A DNA stretch of 64,000 nucleotides from Saprospirales bacterium (GTDB lineage Bacteria > Bacteroidota > Bacteroidia > Chitinophagales > Saprospiraceae): the NCBI GenBank assembly GCA_002698985.1, contig PAAY01000035.1:1-64000 (forward strand), written 5' to 3'. The notes beneath the pieces were generated by a model that was not told where the DNA came from, ran no database searches, and worked only from the letters and a program-made list of their open reading frames with translations. This document shows positions 17,823-27,413 of the stretch, piece after piece (positions within the stretch are counted from its first letter, which is position 1; each line of letters begins with the position of its first letter). The position numbers were made by a program, and so were the translations under genes.

Positions 17823-18491
17823 ATGCCTCTTGCCAACGATACCCTGCAGTTCCTCAAAGAACTTGCTGCCAATAACAACCGCGACTGGTTCAACGAACAC
17901 AAGCCCCGCTACCTGGCTGCCAAAAGCGACGTTGAATCGCTCATCACTGAAATCGAAAAAGGACTGTCCAAAACCGATGAGCTGGAAGGCCACAAGCTGT
18001 TTCGCATCTACCGGGACGTGCGTTTCTCGAAGAACAAAGAGCCTTACAAGACCAGCTTCGGAACCTATTTTAAAAGGGCGGGCAAACTACGCCGGGGAGG
18101 CTACTACCTGCACCTCGAGCCAGGAAATAGCTTCGTTGGCGGTGGCTTCTGGGATCCCAATCCGCAGGATCTGAAACGCATCCGCGATGAATTTGCAGCC
18201 GACGACAAACCCATGCGGGAAATACTCGCCAGCAAAACTTTCAAAAAGCACTTTGGCACCCTCCAGGGTGACGAGGTAAAGACCGCACCCAAAGGCTTTA
18301 GCAAGGATCACCCCGCCATTGACCTCATCCGTAAAAAACAATTCCTGGTCAGCCGGAAGTTCAGCGACCAGGAAGTGTTGTCAGACAATTTTACGAAGGA
18401 AGTCGTAAAGACTTTTGAGGCCATGCGCCCCTGGTTCGATTACATGAGCGATGTGCTCACCACCAACCTGAACGGGGAGCGGATGGTGTAA
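17823..18491 (+). CDS. DUF2461 (TIGR02453) family protein
   Basis: This 222-residue cytosolic protein of unknown function matches the DUF2461 pattern. The blocks are LQFLKELAANNNRDWFNEHKPRY, FRIYRDVRFSKNKEPYKTSFGTYF, GGYYLHLEPGNSFVGGGFW and KGFSKDHPAIDLIRKKQFLVSR. ATG 17823 begins the family N-terminus; the longer frame upstream reads through the REP cluster and is rejected. It is convergent with the porin gene, with 5 bp between stop codons. Confidence 0.9.
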   Translation: MPLANDTLQFLKELAANNNRDWFNEHKPRYLAAKSDVESLITEIEKGLSKTDELEGHKLFRIYRDVRFSKNKEPYKTSFGTYFKRAGKLRRGGYYLHLEPGNSFVGGGFWDPNPQDLKRIRDEFAADDKPMREILASKTFKKHFGTLQGDEVKTAPKGFSKDHPAIDLIRKKQFLVSRKFSDQEVLSDNFTKEVVKTFEAMRPWFDYMSDVLTTNLNGERMV

Positions 18492-18496
18492 GCGCC

Positions 18497-19855
18497 TTAC
18501 CACTCAAACTGGAAACGGGAGAACAATTCGTAAATGCCGTCGGGGTCATCTCCATAATAATCACCGAGTGATGCGTATGCCCCACCAAGCTCCCAGTGGA
18601 GGAATTTGGCTATTTGCCAGTTCAGCATAGCGCCAAATTCCAGGCCCATGTTTTTCGAAGCATTCAGTTCAGTGGAAGAGTTGAACCAGGCTGCGTAAAT
18701 GTTGGCGTTGAGGCAGGAAGCGGAAATGGGAAATCCGTAATCGAGTTGCAAGGTCGTCAATCCTCTTCCCCTGTTGCCGGCTTCCAATCCAAAATCATTC
18801 ACATCACTGGGGCCGTTAGGTGTGAAGATGTGCGCCTTCGCCCAATAGCCACCGGTACCCAACAAGGCATGTGGTGTAATAAAGGCTTTTTCGGTTTTGT
18901 CGAGTTCATCCCCTGTTGACATCAATCCGAGGACAGACAGTTTTCCGGATCCGATTGCCGCGTCCAGGTTGAGTGCAATGGCAAGTCCGGTGTGGCTTTC
19001 GTCATCAGCTTCGCCAGTGTTGAGGATAAAAGATCCTTTCCAGGCAAATGCATCGGATTTTCCACCCAGGGTTGCCCCCAGCCATGTTTCTTTCAAGCCT
19101 AAAAACGACAGCTCTTCCGGAACATTCAGGTGATACACACTGGCACCTAGTGTCAGGTCTCCAATGGGATAACTCTGCTCCGCCAGGATGAGTTGGCCGT
19201 TTTTACCTACCTGATCTTCGTCACCACCAACTCCATCGATCAGCCTTACAAGTCCAAGCCGGTATTTACCTTTTTGAAGAAATGGGCCGCCTAAAGCGAT
19301 TCCCCCGACATTGAAGTCCCAGTCTGCATCGAAAAGTGCACCACCGTATGCATCGGTCAATGGCAGAATACCAGCCACGAGCGTGGTTTGGTTGTTCCAC
19401 TGCGCATAGGCATAGCCATAGCGGATGCCCCTCGGCTGGATGTTGTTGTAGGGGTTGATGGTTGGTGCGCTGGCCCGTGGATCGCTGAAAGCAGGGCTGG
19501 AACCTCCCCAGCCACCGCGATATTCCAGTTGGGTGTAAACACCTGCCTGCACATTTGCGGAGGTATCCACAAACCTGATGTCAGCCCCAAAACGCACCCG
19601 CTGCCGGAAAAAGTCGTAATTGCTGGTTTCTGACAAGAAGCTGTTACCCGGGCCGGGAATGTTGCTCATGTTGTACATGATGCGTGCCTGGGTCCACAGT
19701 CCAAGTTGCAGTTCGGATTTACCCTCGTCAAGCTGGTGGGTAGCGATGGTGTTGATGCCCGGACCTCCACCGTAGGGGTTTGGGAATGGCACACCCTGGG
19801 CCATCCCTTCCAGGCAAATCATTAACAAGGAAAAGGTCAAAAGAAGGTTTTTCAT
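18497..19855 (-). CDS. Outer-membrane porin-like protein of the oxidoreductase operon
   Basis: This 452-residue protein has a signal peptide (MKNLLLTFSLLMICLEGMAQ) and many alternating beta strands ending in aromatic residues, finishing with LFSRFQFEW, a barrel-type C-terminus. Segments such as FRQRVRFGADIRFVDTSANV and GYAYAQWNNQTTLVAGILPL resemble alginate-export/OprD-type porins, so it is probably a substrate or product channel. It is the last gene of the operon with the molybdoenzyme, 11 bp after the CMD-domain gene. The substrate is unknown. Confidence 0.78.
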   Translation of the reverse strand: MKNLLLTFSLLMICLEGMAQGVPFPNPYGGGPGINTIATHQLDEGKSELQLGLWTQARIMYNMSNIPGPGNSFLSETSNYDFFRQRVRFGADIRFVDTSANVQAGVYTQLEYRGGWGGSSPAFSDPRASAPTINPYNNIQPRGIRYGYAYAQWNNQTTLVAGILPLTDAYGGALFDADWDFNVGGIALGGPFLQKGKYRLGLVRLIDGVGGDEDQVGKNGQLILAEQSYPIGDLTLGASVYHLNVPEELSFLGLKETWLGATLGGKSDAFAWKGSFILNTGEADDESHTGLAIALNLDAAIGSGKLSVLGLMSTGDELDKTEKAFITPHALLGTGGYWAKAHIFTPNGPSDVNDFGLEAGNRGRGLTTLQLDYGFPISASCLNANIYAAWFNSSTELNASKNMGLEFGAMLNWQIAKFLHWELGGAYASLGDYYGDDPDGIYELFSRFQFEW

Positions 19856-19866
19856 GATGTTTCAGT

Positions 19867-20184
19867 TTAGTCTTTGTCGAAAACGTCGTCAATCCAGCTA
19901 AGCAGCATCATCATGCTGGGAAAACCAAGTGTGGGCAAAGTGAGCAGCGCCACATGCTGTATCTCCTCTTTGCTGATGCCTTGCCTTCTGGCCTTGCGAA
20001 CATGTGCGTGGAAACCACCTTCCTGGCGGCTGGCACCTGAGATGGCTATTTTCACCAGGGCCCGCGTTTTATCGTCGAGTGGGCCGGCTTTGTGAACAGC
20101 CTCCCCGATTTCAAAGTAGGCTTTGGCGATCTCAGGATAGTCTTTTGTGAATTGCTGAAATCTTTTTGGCGGTTTGTCTTTCAT
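19867..20184 (-). CDS. Carboxymuconolactone decarboxylase (AhpD-like) domain protein without active-site cysteines
   Basis: This 105-residue helical protein has the CMD layout (DDKTRALVKIAIS, then FHAHVRKARRQGISKEEIQHVALLTLPTLGFPS). AhpD-type members carry a CXXC just before the His; here the corresponding stretch is SRQEGGFHAH, with no cysteine anywhere. A thiol-peroxidase role is therefore unlikely. It lies between the molybdoenzyme and porin genes in one operon, so it may be a structural or assembly partner; this is inference. Hairpins at 20237-20283 and 20368-20392 could limit read-through into it. Confidence 0.82.
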   Translation of the reverse strand: MKDKPPKRFQQFTKDYPEIAKAYFEIGEAVHKAGPLDDKTRALVKIAISGASRQEGGFHAHVRKARRQGISKEEIQHVALLTLPTLGFPSMMMLLSWIDDVFDKD

Positions 20185-20236
20185 GAGTTCAGTGATTAAT
20201 TAAACAATGATCATTGTCGTTGCGGTATAATTGGGA

Positions 20237-20283
20237 AAAGGGCTTGCCATACATAGAATGCCCATGCAGCGGCAAGCCCTTTG
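20237..20283 (-). terminator. Intra-operon hairpin
   Basis: AAAGGGCTTGCC / GGCAAGCCCTTT form a 12-bp stem with a 22-nt loop that itself contains CATGGGCATTC-like pairing. On the minus strand it is followed by TCCC and only a few T. It may be a processing or attenuation site between the molybdoenzyme and CMD genes. Confidence 0.55.
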
Positions 20284-20367
20284 AATCATTCACCACTTTG
20301 TTCGCCTCTTCTTCGATGCAAACTCGGGATATTTCCTGGTTTTCCTGCATCGAAAAGATTGTGGAAA

Positions 20368-20392
20368 TCAGGCCAGCCAAAAGCCGGCCTGA
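20368..20392 (-). terminator. Hairpin after the molybdoenzyme gene
   Basis: TCAGGCC / GGCCTGA with an inner GGCT / AGCC pair forms a stable stem 21 nt after the stop codon of the molybdoenzyme gene. On the minus strand it is followed by TTTCC. It would partly uncouple the two distal genes. Confidence 0.55.
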
Positions 20393-20412
20393 CGACTTCG
20401 CTTTGAGCACAA

Positions 20413-23400
20413 TTATGCCGGTACAAGCTTCACTTTGGTGTCGTAGAAGGAGGAGGAACCTCCGATTACGTCTTCCAGACACACATTGTTCATCTTGCTA
20501 TCCGTGCGCATTACTGAGTTCGTACAGAATCCTTTTCTGCGGCGCTTGTCGCCCTTGATGGTTTCACCGTTGATCTCCACATCGTTGGCGCCATAGGCCC
20601 AGTGGCCATAGTGCCATGAAGCGGCTACAACGCCCGGGCGCATGCCTTGAACCACTTTCAGCTTACCGACAACCGGAATCTTTTCGCCATTCTTGAGGTC
20701 CCATTCCCCTTCCTCGTTGGAAGCAGAAATGACACGCACTTTCTGGCCGTCTTTCAATCCCAGTTCTTCGGCAGTCTTGGCATTGATGATGACGTAGTTC
20801 TCGTGCAGCACATTGGTGAGCCAGTAGTTACCACCTGTTCTGGACTGACCACCGGTAATCTCCTTGTAAGTGATCAGGGCCAAGGGGTAATCCTGGTCTG
20901 TAATCACCGTACCATCGTAAGCTTTTACCGGTTCAGCCGGAGCGATACCGGAAAAGCGCTCACCGCTGTAAGAGTGACGTGTGAGAGCCACATCCTCGCA
21001 ATAGAGGTTCATCTGATTCTTGAATGGATGCGGCATCTTGTCACCACTGTTGCGATACTTGTCAAAGTTCTCGTAGCGGCCACCTTTGTTCATGACATGA
21101 ACCGCTTTACGCCACCAGTTGGTTCCGTTCTCATCGATGCAGGCCTTTTCATAACGGGCTGCATCAAATACTGCCGGTGACAAGTGCTTACGGGCTTTCA
21201 GATAAATCTCCATTTCTTCATCTGAAGCGTCAGGCACCCAATCGCCAGGCTTGTCGCCTGCGGCAATGTTGGAAACCATTTTCAGGTAATAGTCTTCTGG
21301 GCGGACGAAGTCCATGCCCGGACCAAAGCCATCCTTACCATGACCTGGCAGGTTAAGCTTCTCTGCAATTGCCAGCATGATGGCTTCCATGGAGATATGC
21401 ATCTCTTCTCCATAAACCGTGCACTTGTCGATCAAAGGTTCAACCGTTGGTTGGCGCACCTTGGAAGTCATAACTGGACATGCAGGCGTAATGTGTGTCA
21501 TTCCCCAACGCTCCCAAACAGCAGTGTCAGGGAACAGGTAATCAGAGTACATTGAGGATTCGCCAATGACAATGTCACAGGAGAAGAACAATGGAATCTT
21601 GTTCAAGTCTACCAGGGTGTTGATCATCTTGTCGCCCGATGGAGATGCAAAGACCGGAGTTCCTTTGTGGAGAAACAGCGCTTTGATACCATAGGGATAC
21701 TGGTCATCAGCCGATGGAATGATCTCCTGGTAAACATTATTGGTATGAGGCAACCAGGGCCGCTTGGCCGGATAGCCGTTCTCCCTGAACAAGGTGCTGT
21801 CTTCGTACTTAGCCTTCTCACGGGTCAGTCTGTGACCGAAGGAGGTCAATTTACCGGGATGCAGTTTTGACTTAAGGTTAAATGGCTGGCCAGGTTTGCT
21901 TCCATCCTCGTGCCAGTGTCCACCACCCTTTGACAAACCACCTTTCCAGTCTGGGTTGCCAACCAGCAGGTTCAAAGTGATGATGGCCTGTGCATTGTAA
22001 TAGCCATTGGTATGCTGAACGGGACCACGGTACAGCTCAGCTACAGACTTTTTACCGTGCTTTGCAAACTCTTTAGTAACAGCTATGACATCCTCCACAT
22101 CCACTCCACTTTCAGCTGCCCAGTCTTCCATAGACTTACTGTTGGCGTAATCGGCCAGCAACTGGAAAGCGGTTTTCACCTTGATGCCTTTGATTTCACC
22201 GTCGTAGAAAAGTTCACCTTCAACGGCGTTCTTGTCATCGGTATGCGTAACCGCAACCGGGCGGCCATTGCTGATGACGACAAACTGGTCTTTGCTTCCA
22301 ATGCCGATGTCAGCAGCCCTCAAGAGTGCACCAGGTCCATCCTCCTCTATTCTGACGAGATGGGTGGAGTTGGTCCAGGTGGTCTCGTTGTCCGCTTTGG
22401 CGGCTGCCTTGTTGGCATTGCTCAGGTAGGTGGCATCGTAAGCTTTGTTGTTGATGAACCAATTGATCATGGCATAGGCCAGTGCTGCGTCACCGCCGGG
22501 CTTCACTGGCAACCATTTCCAGGCCTTGGCAGCCGTCTTCGACAGACGTGGGTCAGCGACAGCGATCTTCAGTTGGCCGCTCACCAGGTTGTTGGTCACC
22601 AGGTTGCTGAGGTAGGGAGGACCGAAGTTGGCCTCGAAAGCACCGGTTCCGAAGAAGATGACAAACTCGCTGTTGTACAGGTCGGGCTTCATGTGTGTTT
22701 TACCACCGCTCCACTTGCCATCGGCGTATTTGTTCGTCATTTTTTCGTAGGCAATGTGGTGCGATTGCTCACAAATGGTGGTGTGTTCGTACCAGTTGAT
22801 GCTGCCATAGCCATTGTTCAGCCAGCGCTTGGCAAACTCCTTACGGCCGTGCTCGATACGACCGGCCATGAAAACAAACTCGTTGTTTTTAGGGCCAAAG
22901 TCCGGGTGGTCGGGGTCGATCAGCTTATCGAGGTGATCAGCATATTTGGTCTTGAACTCCTCTAGAGTCATTTTGCCTTTGCCAACTGCCATTGCATCGG
23001 TCGCCATGGCCTTTGACAAGGCAGCATCAGTCATTTTGTAGAGGTCTTTCAAACCGGGCACCTGTCGATTTTCTTCGCCTGGCACGTCTTTGAAAAGCAA
23101 TCCACCCTCCACAATCTCCTGAATGGCCTGCTCAAATGGAATGGCTTTCCACTTGTTCTCACCGCGCTTGCCGGTACGCTTGAGCACCTTCACAATGCGG
23201 TAGGGATCGTAAAGGCTCTGAATTCCTGCCTGTCCCTTCGGGCAAATGGCGCCATCAACTGTGGCTGCCCCCTTGATATCAGTCTCGTAAGGGATGGGCG
23301 GGTTCAGCGTCTGGGCCGCATAAGGGTTACCGTCAATCTTCATGGCAACACCGTCTTCCACTTTTACTTTGATGGGACAGCCGGTGTGGCACTGCAGACA

Positions 23401-23586
23401 AACGGAGTAAATCACGTTATCAGCGCTGTTGAGGGGGTACTCACCATTGGCTGCAACGGAATCCTTGTTTACGGCACAGGAAGTCAAGCCCGCCACCGCT
23501 GCGGTACCACCCAACATGGCCGACGTCCGAAAGAAATTCCTGCGGCTCAGTTTTTCTGGTGACTTATCTTGAGATTTATTTTTCAT
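20413..23586 (-). CDS. Tat-exported molybdopterin oxidoreductase catalytic subunit (TtrA/SrdA/PsrA-like)
   Basis: This 1057-residue DMSO-reductase-superfamily enzyme reduces or oxidises an inorganic substrate outside the cytoplasm. The Tat signal is SRRNFFRTS (14-22) and the hydrophobic part ends LTSC (Cys37), a lipobox, so it may be a Tat lipoprotein. The [4Fe-4S] ligands are C63, C66, C70 and C115 (CLQCHTGC ... CPKG). The likely Mo ligand is C272 in HTTICEQSHHIAYE. The C-terminal cofactor-binding domain has NAKTAEELGLKDGQKVRV and ASWHYGHWAYGAN. Gene order B-C-A and length match tetrathionate (TtrA) and selenate (SrdA) reductases; the substrate cannot be assigned. Confidence 0.9.
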   Translation of the reverse strand: MKNKSQDKSPEKLSRRNFFRTSAMLGGTAAVAGLTSCAVNKDSVAANGEYPLNSADNVIYSVCLQCHTGCPIKVKVEDGVAMKIDGNPYAAQTLNPPIPYETDIKGAATVDGAICPKGQAGIQSLYDPYRIVKVLKRTGKRGENKWKAIPFEQAIQEIVEGGLLFKDVPGEENRQVPGLKDLYKMTDAALSKAMATDAMAVGKGKMTLEEFKTKYADHLDKLIDPDHPDFGPKNNEFVFMAGRIEHGRKEFAKRWLNNGYGSINWYEHTTICEQSHHIAYEKMTNKYADGKWSGGKTHMKPDLYNSEFVIFFGTGAFEANFGPPYLSNLVTNNLVSGQLKIAVADPRLSKTAAKAWKWLPVKPGGDAALAYAMINWFINNKAYDATYLSNANKAAAKADNETTWTNSTHLVRIEEDGPGALLRAADIGIGSKDQFVVISNGRPVAVTHTDDKNAVEGELFYDGEIKGIKVKTAFQLLADYANSKSMEDWAAESGVDVEDVIAVTKEFAKHGKKSVAELYRGPVQHTNGYYNAQAIITLNLLVGNPDWKGGLSKGGGHWHEDGSKPGQPFNLKSKLHPGKLTSFGHRLTREKAKYEDSTLFRENGYPAKRPWLPHTNNVYQEIIPSADDQYPYGIKALFLHKGTPVFASPSGDKMINTLVDLNKIPLFFSCDIVIGESSMYSDYLFPDTAVWERWGMTHITPACPVMTSKVRQPTVEPLIDKCTVYGEEMHISMEAIMLAIAEKLNLPGHGKDGFGPGMDFVRPEDYYLKMVSNIAAGDKPGDWVPDASDEEMEIYLKARKHLSPAVFDAARYEKACIDENGTNWWRKAVHVMNKGGRYENFDKYRNSGDKMPHPFKNQMNLYCEDVALTRHSYSGERFSGIAPAEPVKAYDGTVITDQDYPLALITYKEITGGQSRTGGNYWLTNVLHENYVIINAKTAEELGLKDGQKVRVISASNEEGEWDLKNGEKIPVVGKLKVVQGMRPGVVAASWHYGHWAYGANDVEINGETIKGDKRRRKGFCTNSVMRTDSKMNNVCLEDVIGGSSSFYDTKVKLVPA

Positions 23587-23622
23587 CTTGATCAGATTTT
23601 ATTGGTGAACACTGGTCAAATG

Positions 23623-24873
23623 TCAGCTGAGGCTTTCATTCCCTTTGTCATCAAGAATTGGCAGGTAGGTTTTTCCCAGAAGGAAGATCAACCCGGCCAA
23701 TGAGATAGACCAGATGAAAACCAGCCATTCGGACACACTCGGGAAATAATCGAAAGTGAGGCCCCGTGTTGAGTAAGCATGAAGCAACCCTTCCATTTCC
23801 GGAACTGAAAGACCAGGCAAAACGATATTCAAACGAACAGCCAGGAAGGTAACTGCTATGAGTGCCCCGGCCACGGCAACTGCTCGTACTGACTTTCCTT
23901 TGAAAATCAAAAGCAGTGCAGGCACTACTATACCCAAACCAACATGGACAATCCAGAATACCCACCAGAAATCTCCAAAAAGAACCATTTTCAATGCGTC
24001 GGCCTCTTCAGGCACTGACTGCCAAAGACCAACGGTGATTTCTGCATATTCCAACAAAGTGTCAAAAGCAAGCATGGCTAATAGCAGTTTCCCCAACAGC
24101 ACAATCATGCTTCTGTGCTCATCGGTACCTTTGTTGGGTGCCCAGTTGGCGGCTATAAAAGTCAGCAGCGCTCCACCTGACAAGAATGCTCCAATGAGGA
24201 AGATAATCGGAGTCAGACCAGAGTGCCAGTACGGGCGAGCCCCTACCACTCCGAAGATGGCCCCCACTGAACCGTGGAAAGCAATTGCGAGGGGAATACC
24301 GATGGTTCCAAGAATGGTGAGCAATCTTGCAGATTTGGCCTGGCGCTCAGGGCTGTCATCCTTGTTGCCGAAGAGGAGGAAGCTGCAAATCTTGCCTCTC
24401 AATCCACTCTCCTGGCTGCACCGCACCAAATCACTGCGCATGGCCAACCACAATTCAATGATCAACAGGATGAAATAGGCGCTGTACAACCAAACCATCC
24501 AGCCCATTACGGACATAAAGTTGGTCTTTAACATCAGCCGCCAAGCTCGACCCATGTGGCCGAGGTCCATCCAGATGGTTACCAGGGCGCCCACCAGTGT
24601 GGCCAGGGCTACCAAAAGCGACAACTTACCGATCTTCTTGAATGCCTTGACTTTGAAAACGTATACCAGCGAGGACATCACAAAAGCCCCGGCTGATAGA
24701 CCAATCATGTAGATGTAGGCTGCTACCCACAGCCCCCAGGGAATGTAAGAGCCGTAGTTTGCATTGACGTGCCCATGGACCAATCTGTCGTAAATGCCAA
24801 TCAATCCAATGGCGAAACACGCAATGGCCAGAAACCAAAACAGCCCTTCACGTTTATTTCTTACTTGTGCCAT
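23623..24873 (-). CDS. NrfD/PsrC-type membrane quinol subunit
   Basis: This 416-residue protein has about nine to ten transmembrane helices and no cofactor-binding cysteine motif, as in the NrfD/PsrC/TtrC family that exchanges electrons with the quinone pool. Blocks include the first helix FWFLAIACFAIGLIGIYDRL, WGLWVAAYIYMIGLSAGAFV, and HGSVGAIFGVVGARPYWHSG. It sits between the four-cluster ferredoxin-type subunit and the molybdoenzyme, with 37 bp to each, so the three should form one complex at the inner membrane. Direction of electron flow is not shown by sequence. Confidence 0.92.
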   Translation of the reverse strand: MAQVRNKREGLFWFLAIACFAIGLIGIYDRLVHGHVNANYGSYIPWGLWVAAYIYMIGLSAGAFVMSSLVYVFKVKAFKKIGKLSLLVALATLVGALVTIWMDLGHMGRAWRLMLKTNFMSVMGWMVWLYSAYFILLIIELWLAMRSDLVRCSQESGLRGKICSFLLFGNKDDSPERQAKSARLLTILGTIGIPLAIAFHGSVGAIFGVVGARPYWHSGLTPIIFLIGAFLSGGALLTFIAANWAPNKGTDEHRSMIVLLGKLLLAMLAFDTLLEYAEITVGLWQSVPEEADALKMVLFGDFWWVFWIVHVGLGIVVPALLLIFKGKSVRAVAVAGALIAVTFLAVRLNIVLPGLSVPEMEGLLHAYSTRGLTFDYFPSVSEWLVFIWSISLAGLIFLLGKTYLPILDDKGNESLS

Positions 24874-24910
24874 TTTATTTCAGTTTTGAAGGTTATTGAC
24901 TCAGAGCTGG

Positions 24911-25882
24911 TTAAACGAGGTAATAAACCTTAGGCTTGGTACCCATTTCTTCTTTGAGCACCATGATGTTAGGCTTACCGATCAGTTCAGAAACCAGGCT
25001 CTCAGGATCATTGGCATCGCCGAAGTAGGTTGCACGTCCGATGCACGATACGGTACATTGCGGCAGCAAACCTTTCTCGATACGGTGCAGGCAGAAGTGG
25101 CACTTCCGCACATTGCCAATTGGGGATTGATGGTCCTCACGCGGCATCTTTTTGCCGTATTCGTAGGCTGGGGCTTTTTCATAAACGATGGCCCCCTCTG
25201 GTGACAGATAAGCTTCACCTTTTGAAGGAAGACCGTCCATGTAAGAGAAGCCACTGTCGAACACCCTCGATCCATAAGGACAGGCTGTGATGCAATAACG
25301 ACAGCCGATGCACTGCTTGTAGTCGATCTCCACGATGCCGTCTTTGCGCATCCAGGTTGCATTCACCGGACAGGCATCAACACATGGTGGCTCATCACAT
25401 TGCATGCAAGGCCTTGGAATAAAACGCTTGGAAACATGGGGGTAGGTTCCAATTTCCTCTTCCATCACCGGCCGGTAAATAACTCCGTCAGGAAGTTTGT
25501 TTTCAGCCGCACAGGAAATGGTGCAGGAGTGGCAGCCTACGCACTTACGAAGGTCAATCACCATGGACCACCTGCGCTGGTCAACTGGCTTTTTCATGGC
25601 CCGCTGAACATCGCGCATCATTCTGACGAGGATGTCTTCATCTTCTGTAGGTTCTGGCAGAATGGGGAATTCCGGAGCAGTGTCAGCCGGGTCATTGGCT
25701 TTTGCACTGAACTGGTCTTTGAAAACTGCGGGAACCAGCAGGGAAGCGAAGACCGTGCTTCCCAGTTTCTTTAAAAATTTGGCTCTGTCAAAAGTGGCAG
25801 CTTGCTCCACTTCCGTACGAGTTTCTTCCATCTCGTCGGATTCAGGGCTGACATAGCCATTTTCATCTTCGTGATAAACCAT
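24911..25882 (-). CDS. Four-cluster [4Fe-4S] electron-transfer subunit (TtrB/SrdB/NrfC-like)
   Basis: This 323-residue protein has sixteen cysteines for four [4Fe-4S] clusters: C114/117/120/124, C159/162/167/171, C191/194/197/201 and C261/264/276/280. It carries electrons between the NrfD-type subunit and the molybdoenzyme. A hydrophobic stretch at 37-53 after [11 protein letters not shown] looks like a decayed Tat signal with one arginine, so it may be co-exported with the catalytic subunit. An acidic N-terminal tail of about 30 residues precedes it. ATG 25882 is chosen; the longer frame runs into the porin gene. Confidence 0.92.
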   Translation of the reverse strand: MVYHEDENGYVSPESDEMEETRTEVEQAATFDRAKFLKKLGSTVFASLLVPAVFKDQFSAKANDPADTAPEFPILPEPTEDEDILVRMMRDVQRAMKKPVDQRRWSMVIDLRKCVGCHSCTISCAAENKLPDGVIYRPVMEEEIGTYPHVSKRFIPRPCMQCDEPPCVDACPVNATWMRKDGIVEIDYKQCIGCRYCITACPYGSRVFDSGFSYMDGLPSKGEAYLSPEGAIVYEKAPAYEYGKKMPREDHQSPIGNVRKCHFCLHRIEKGLLPQCTVSCIGRATYFGDANDPESLVSELIGKPNIMVLKEEMGTKPKVYYLV

Positions 25883-25970
25883 AATAATTCGTTTTAATGG
25901 TTCGGAATTGCGGTTGAGACAGGAATTGCGGAGAGCAATCCATTTGGCTTGCTCTTCGCAAACAATTGGT

Positions 25971-27182
25971 TTAGAAATCGATCTGGAACCGGGTTCCGAT
26001 GATATTGGCTTTGCCAAGATCGGGCAGATCGGCAATGCTATAGTTCAGCATGATCCGGCTCACGGGGTTGAGGTACCAGTTCAAACCGAGTGTGATTTCA
26101 CTCATCTCACCACCCTCGATGACTTTATCAGTCAGGTCAGTCTTTGAGTAGCGAACCGCAACTTCCCATGCACCGGGGCCTTCACCAAAGTTTTTCTTGG
26201 GGCTTACCCTCGAGAATGCGCCTGAAGAAGTGCTGTACTTGCGGCTTTCTCCTGTGAGGAAATAGCTGGCATACACATAGTAGCTGTAGAAGTTGAAGTG
26301 ATCCAGTTTGCCAATACTTTCATTCATGGCATTGACATCGGAATCAATGAATTCACCCTGCAATGAGAATGGGCCTGACACCACTGCAGCCTCCACAGAG
26401 AAGACATTCTCATGATCGGTTCCTGCAATTGTATGCGTATTGATGAATGTAGGTGCCAGGTGGCTGGCTGGTTTGGACTTGATGGCGTAGGTGCCATCAC
26501 CAGGCTCGCGGTGACTCATGGCGACACCGAGGTGAACCACCTGTTTTTTCTCGGTATTCATGTAGGCAACCGTGCTGATACGACCTGTGATATTCAGCTC
26601 GTCGTTGGAAACTTTGTCGTTTCCTTGCTTGTCAGAACGGCGAAACACGCCTAATGCCCAGGTCACTTTCTTGTTCTTGGTGTGGTTGAAAGCCATCAAA
26701 CCAACATTCCGTTCCGGAACAAAGCTGACTCCAGGGGCGCGTTCAATGAAGGTCATGTACTTACTGGAGGTCATAACTTCGAGGCGCAGAGGCTCTTTGA
26801 AGTGACCTACCCGGAGGTTTCCGATGGCTGGAATGCCGCTGATACCAATGTAAACGTCTTTGAAAACTGCAGTTCCGTCGGCGAAGTCCAGTTGAATCTT
26901 GTAGTTCAGGTTTTTGTACACTGTACCTGAATTGAAGAATCTTGCCCTTCTGAACTCAACACCACTCTTCGCACCTCCGAAAAGATCTTCGAGTTCGTTG
27001 TCGTAGCTGAACCAGGCAAAGTCCGTCATGATACGACCGCCAAACTTCATGTTGAAGTTTCCGTCGTTGCTTTTAACAATGAATCCGTTGTGCCAGTAGC
27101 TTTCAAATCCGGGCTCTCCGGATTGAGCTATAAGTGTAGATACTACCAATAATGCGCTGATAAATGCTAATAGCTTCTTCAT
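25971..27182 (-). CDS. OprO/OprP-type anion porin, first gene of the oxidoreductase operon
   Basis: This 403-residue outer-membrane barrel has a signal peptide ([20 protein letters not shown]) and phosphate-selective-porin family features. These are [63 protein letters not shown] and the C-terminal [21 protein letters not shown] ending in RFQIDF. Such porins pass anions, and its place at the head of an oxyanion-type molybdoenzyme operon suggests uptake of the substrate anion; this is inference. An IS256-family element sits 190 bp upstream of its start. Confidence 0.88.
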   Translation of the reverse strand: MKKLLAFISALLVVSTLIAQSGEPGFESYWHNGFIVKSNDGNFNMKFGGRIMTDFAWFSYDNELEDLFGGAKSGVEFRRARFFNSGTVYKNLNYKIQLDFADGTAVFKDVYIGISGIPAIGNLRVGHFKEPLRLEVMTSSKYMTFIERAPGVSFVPERNVGLMAFNHTKNKKVTWALGVFRRSDKQGNDKVSNDELNITGRISTVAYMNTEKKQVVHLGVAMSHREPGDGTYAIKSKPASHLAPTFINTHTIAGTDHENVFSVEAAVVSGPFSLQGEFIDSDVNAMNESIGKLDHFNFYSYYVYASYFLTGESRKYSTSSGAFSRVSPKKNFGEGPGAWEVAVRYSKTDLTDKVIEGGEMSEITLGLNWYLNPVSRIMLNYSIADLPDLGKANIIGTRFQIDF

Positions 27183-27364
27183 AACTGAAGGATTTTAGTT
27201 GAACAGTGATTTGACAGCAGGATGCTGTGTGAATGAACTTGTCCCGGGCAGGAGAGTCAGTTGTTTTAAGGACTCTGTGGGAAGTATGCAATGGTCTCAG
27301 TCGGGGATAAGATTTGATGTTGAGACTCTGATGCCTTCAGACGGTAGCAAATGTGGAAAGCGTT

Positions 27365-27372
27365 AATAATTT
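27365..27372. repeat. Left 8-bp target-site duplication of the IS element
   Basis: AATAATTT is directly repeated at 28774-28781 on the other side of the element. Confidence 0.85.
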
Positions 27373-27413
27373 GAGAGTGTTCATTAAAGTGTGTCTGCTT
27401 AACTTACCGCATT

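Noticed and set aside
27183-27372. FNR-type site close to the porin start
   Set aside because: No TTGAT-N4-ATCAA or similar palindrome is present in this stretch; the only good site lies beyond the IS.
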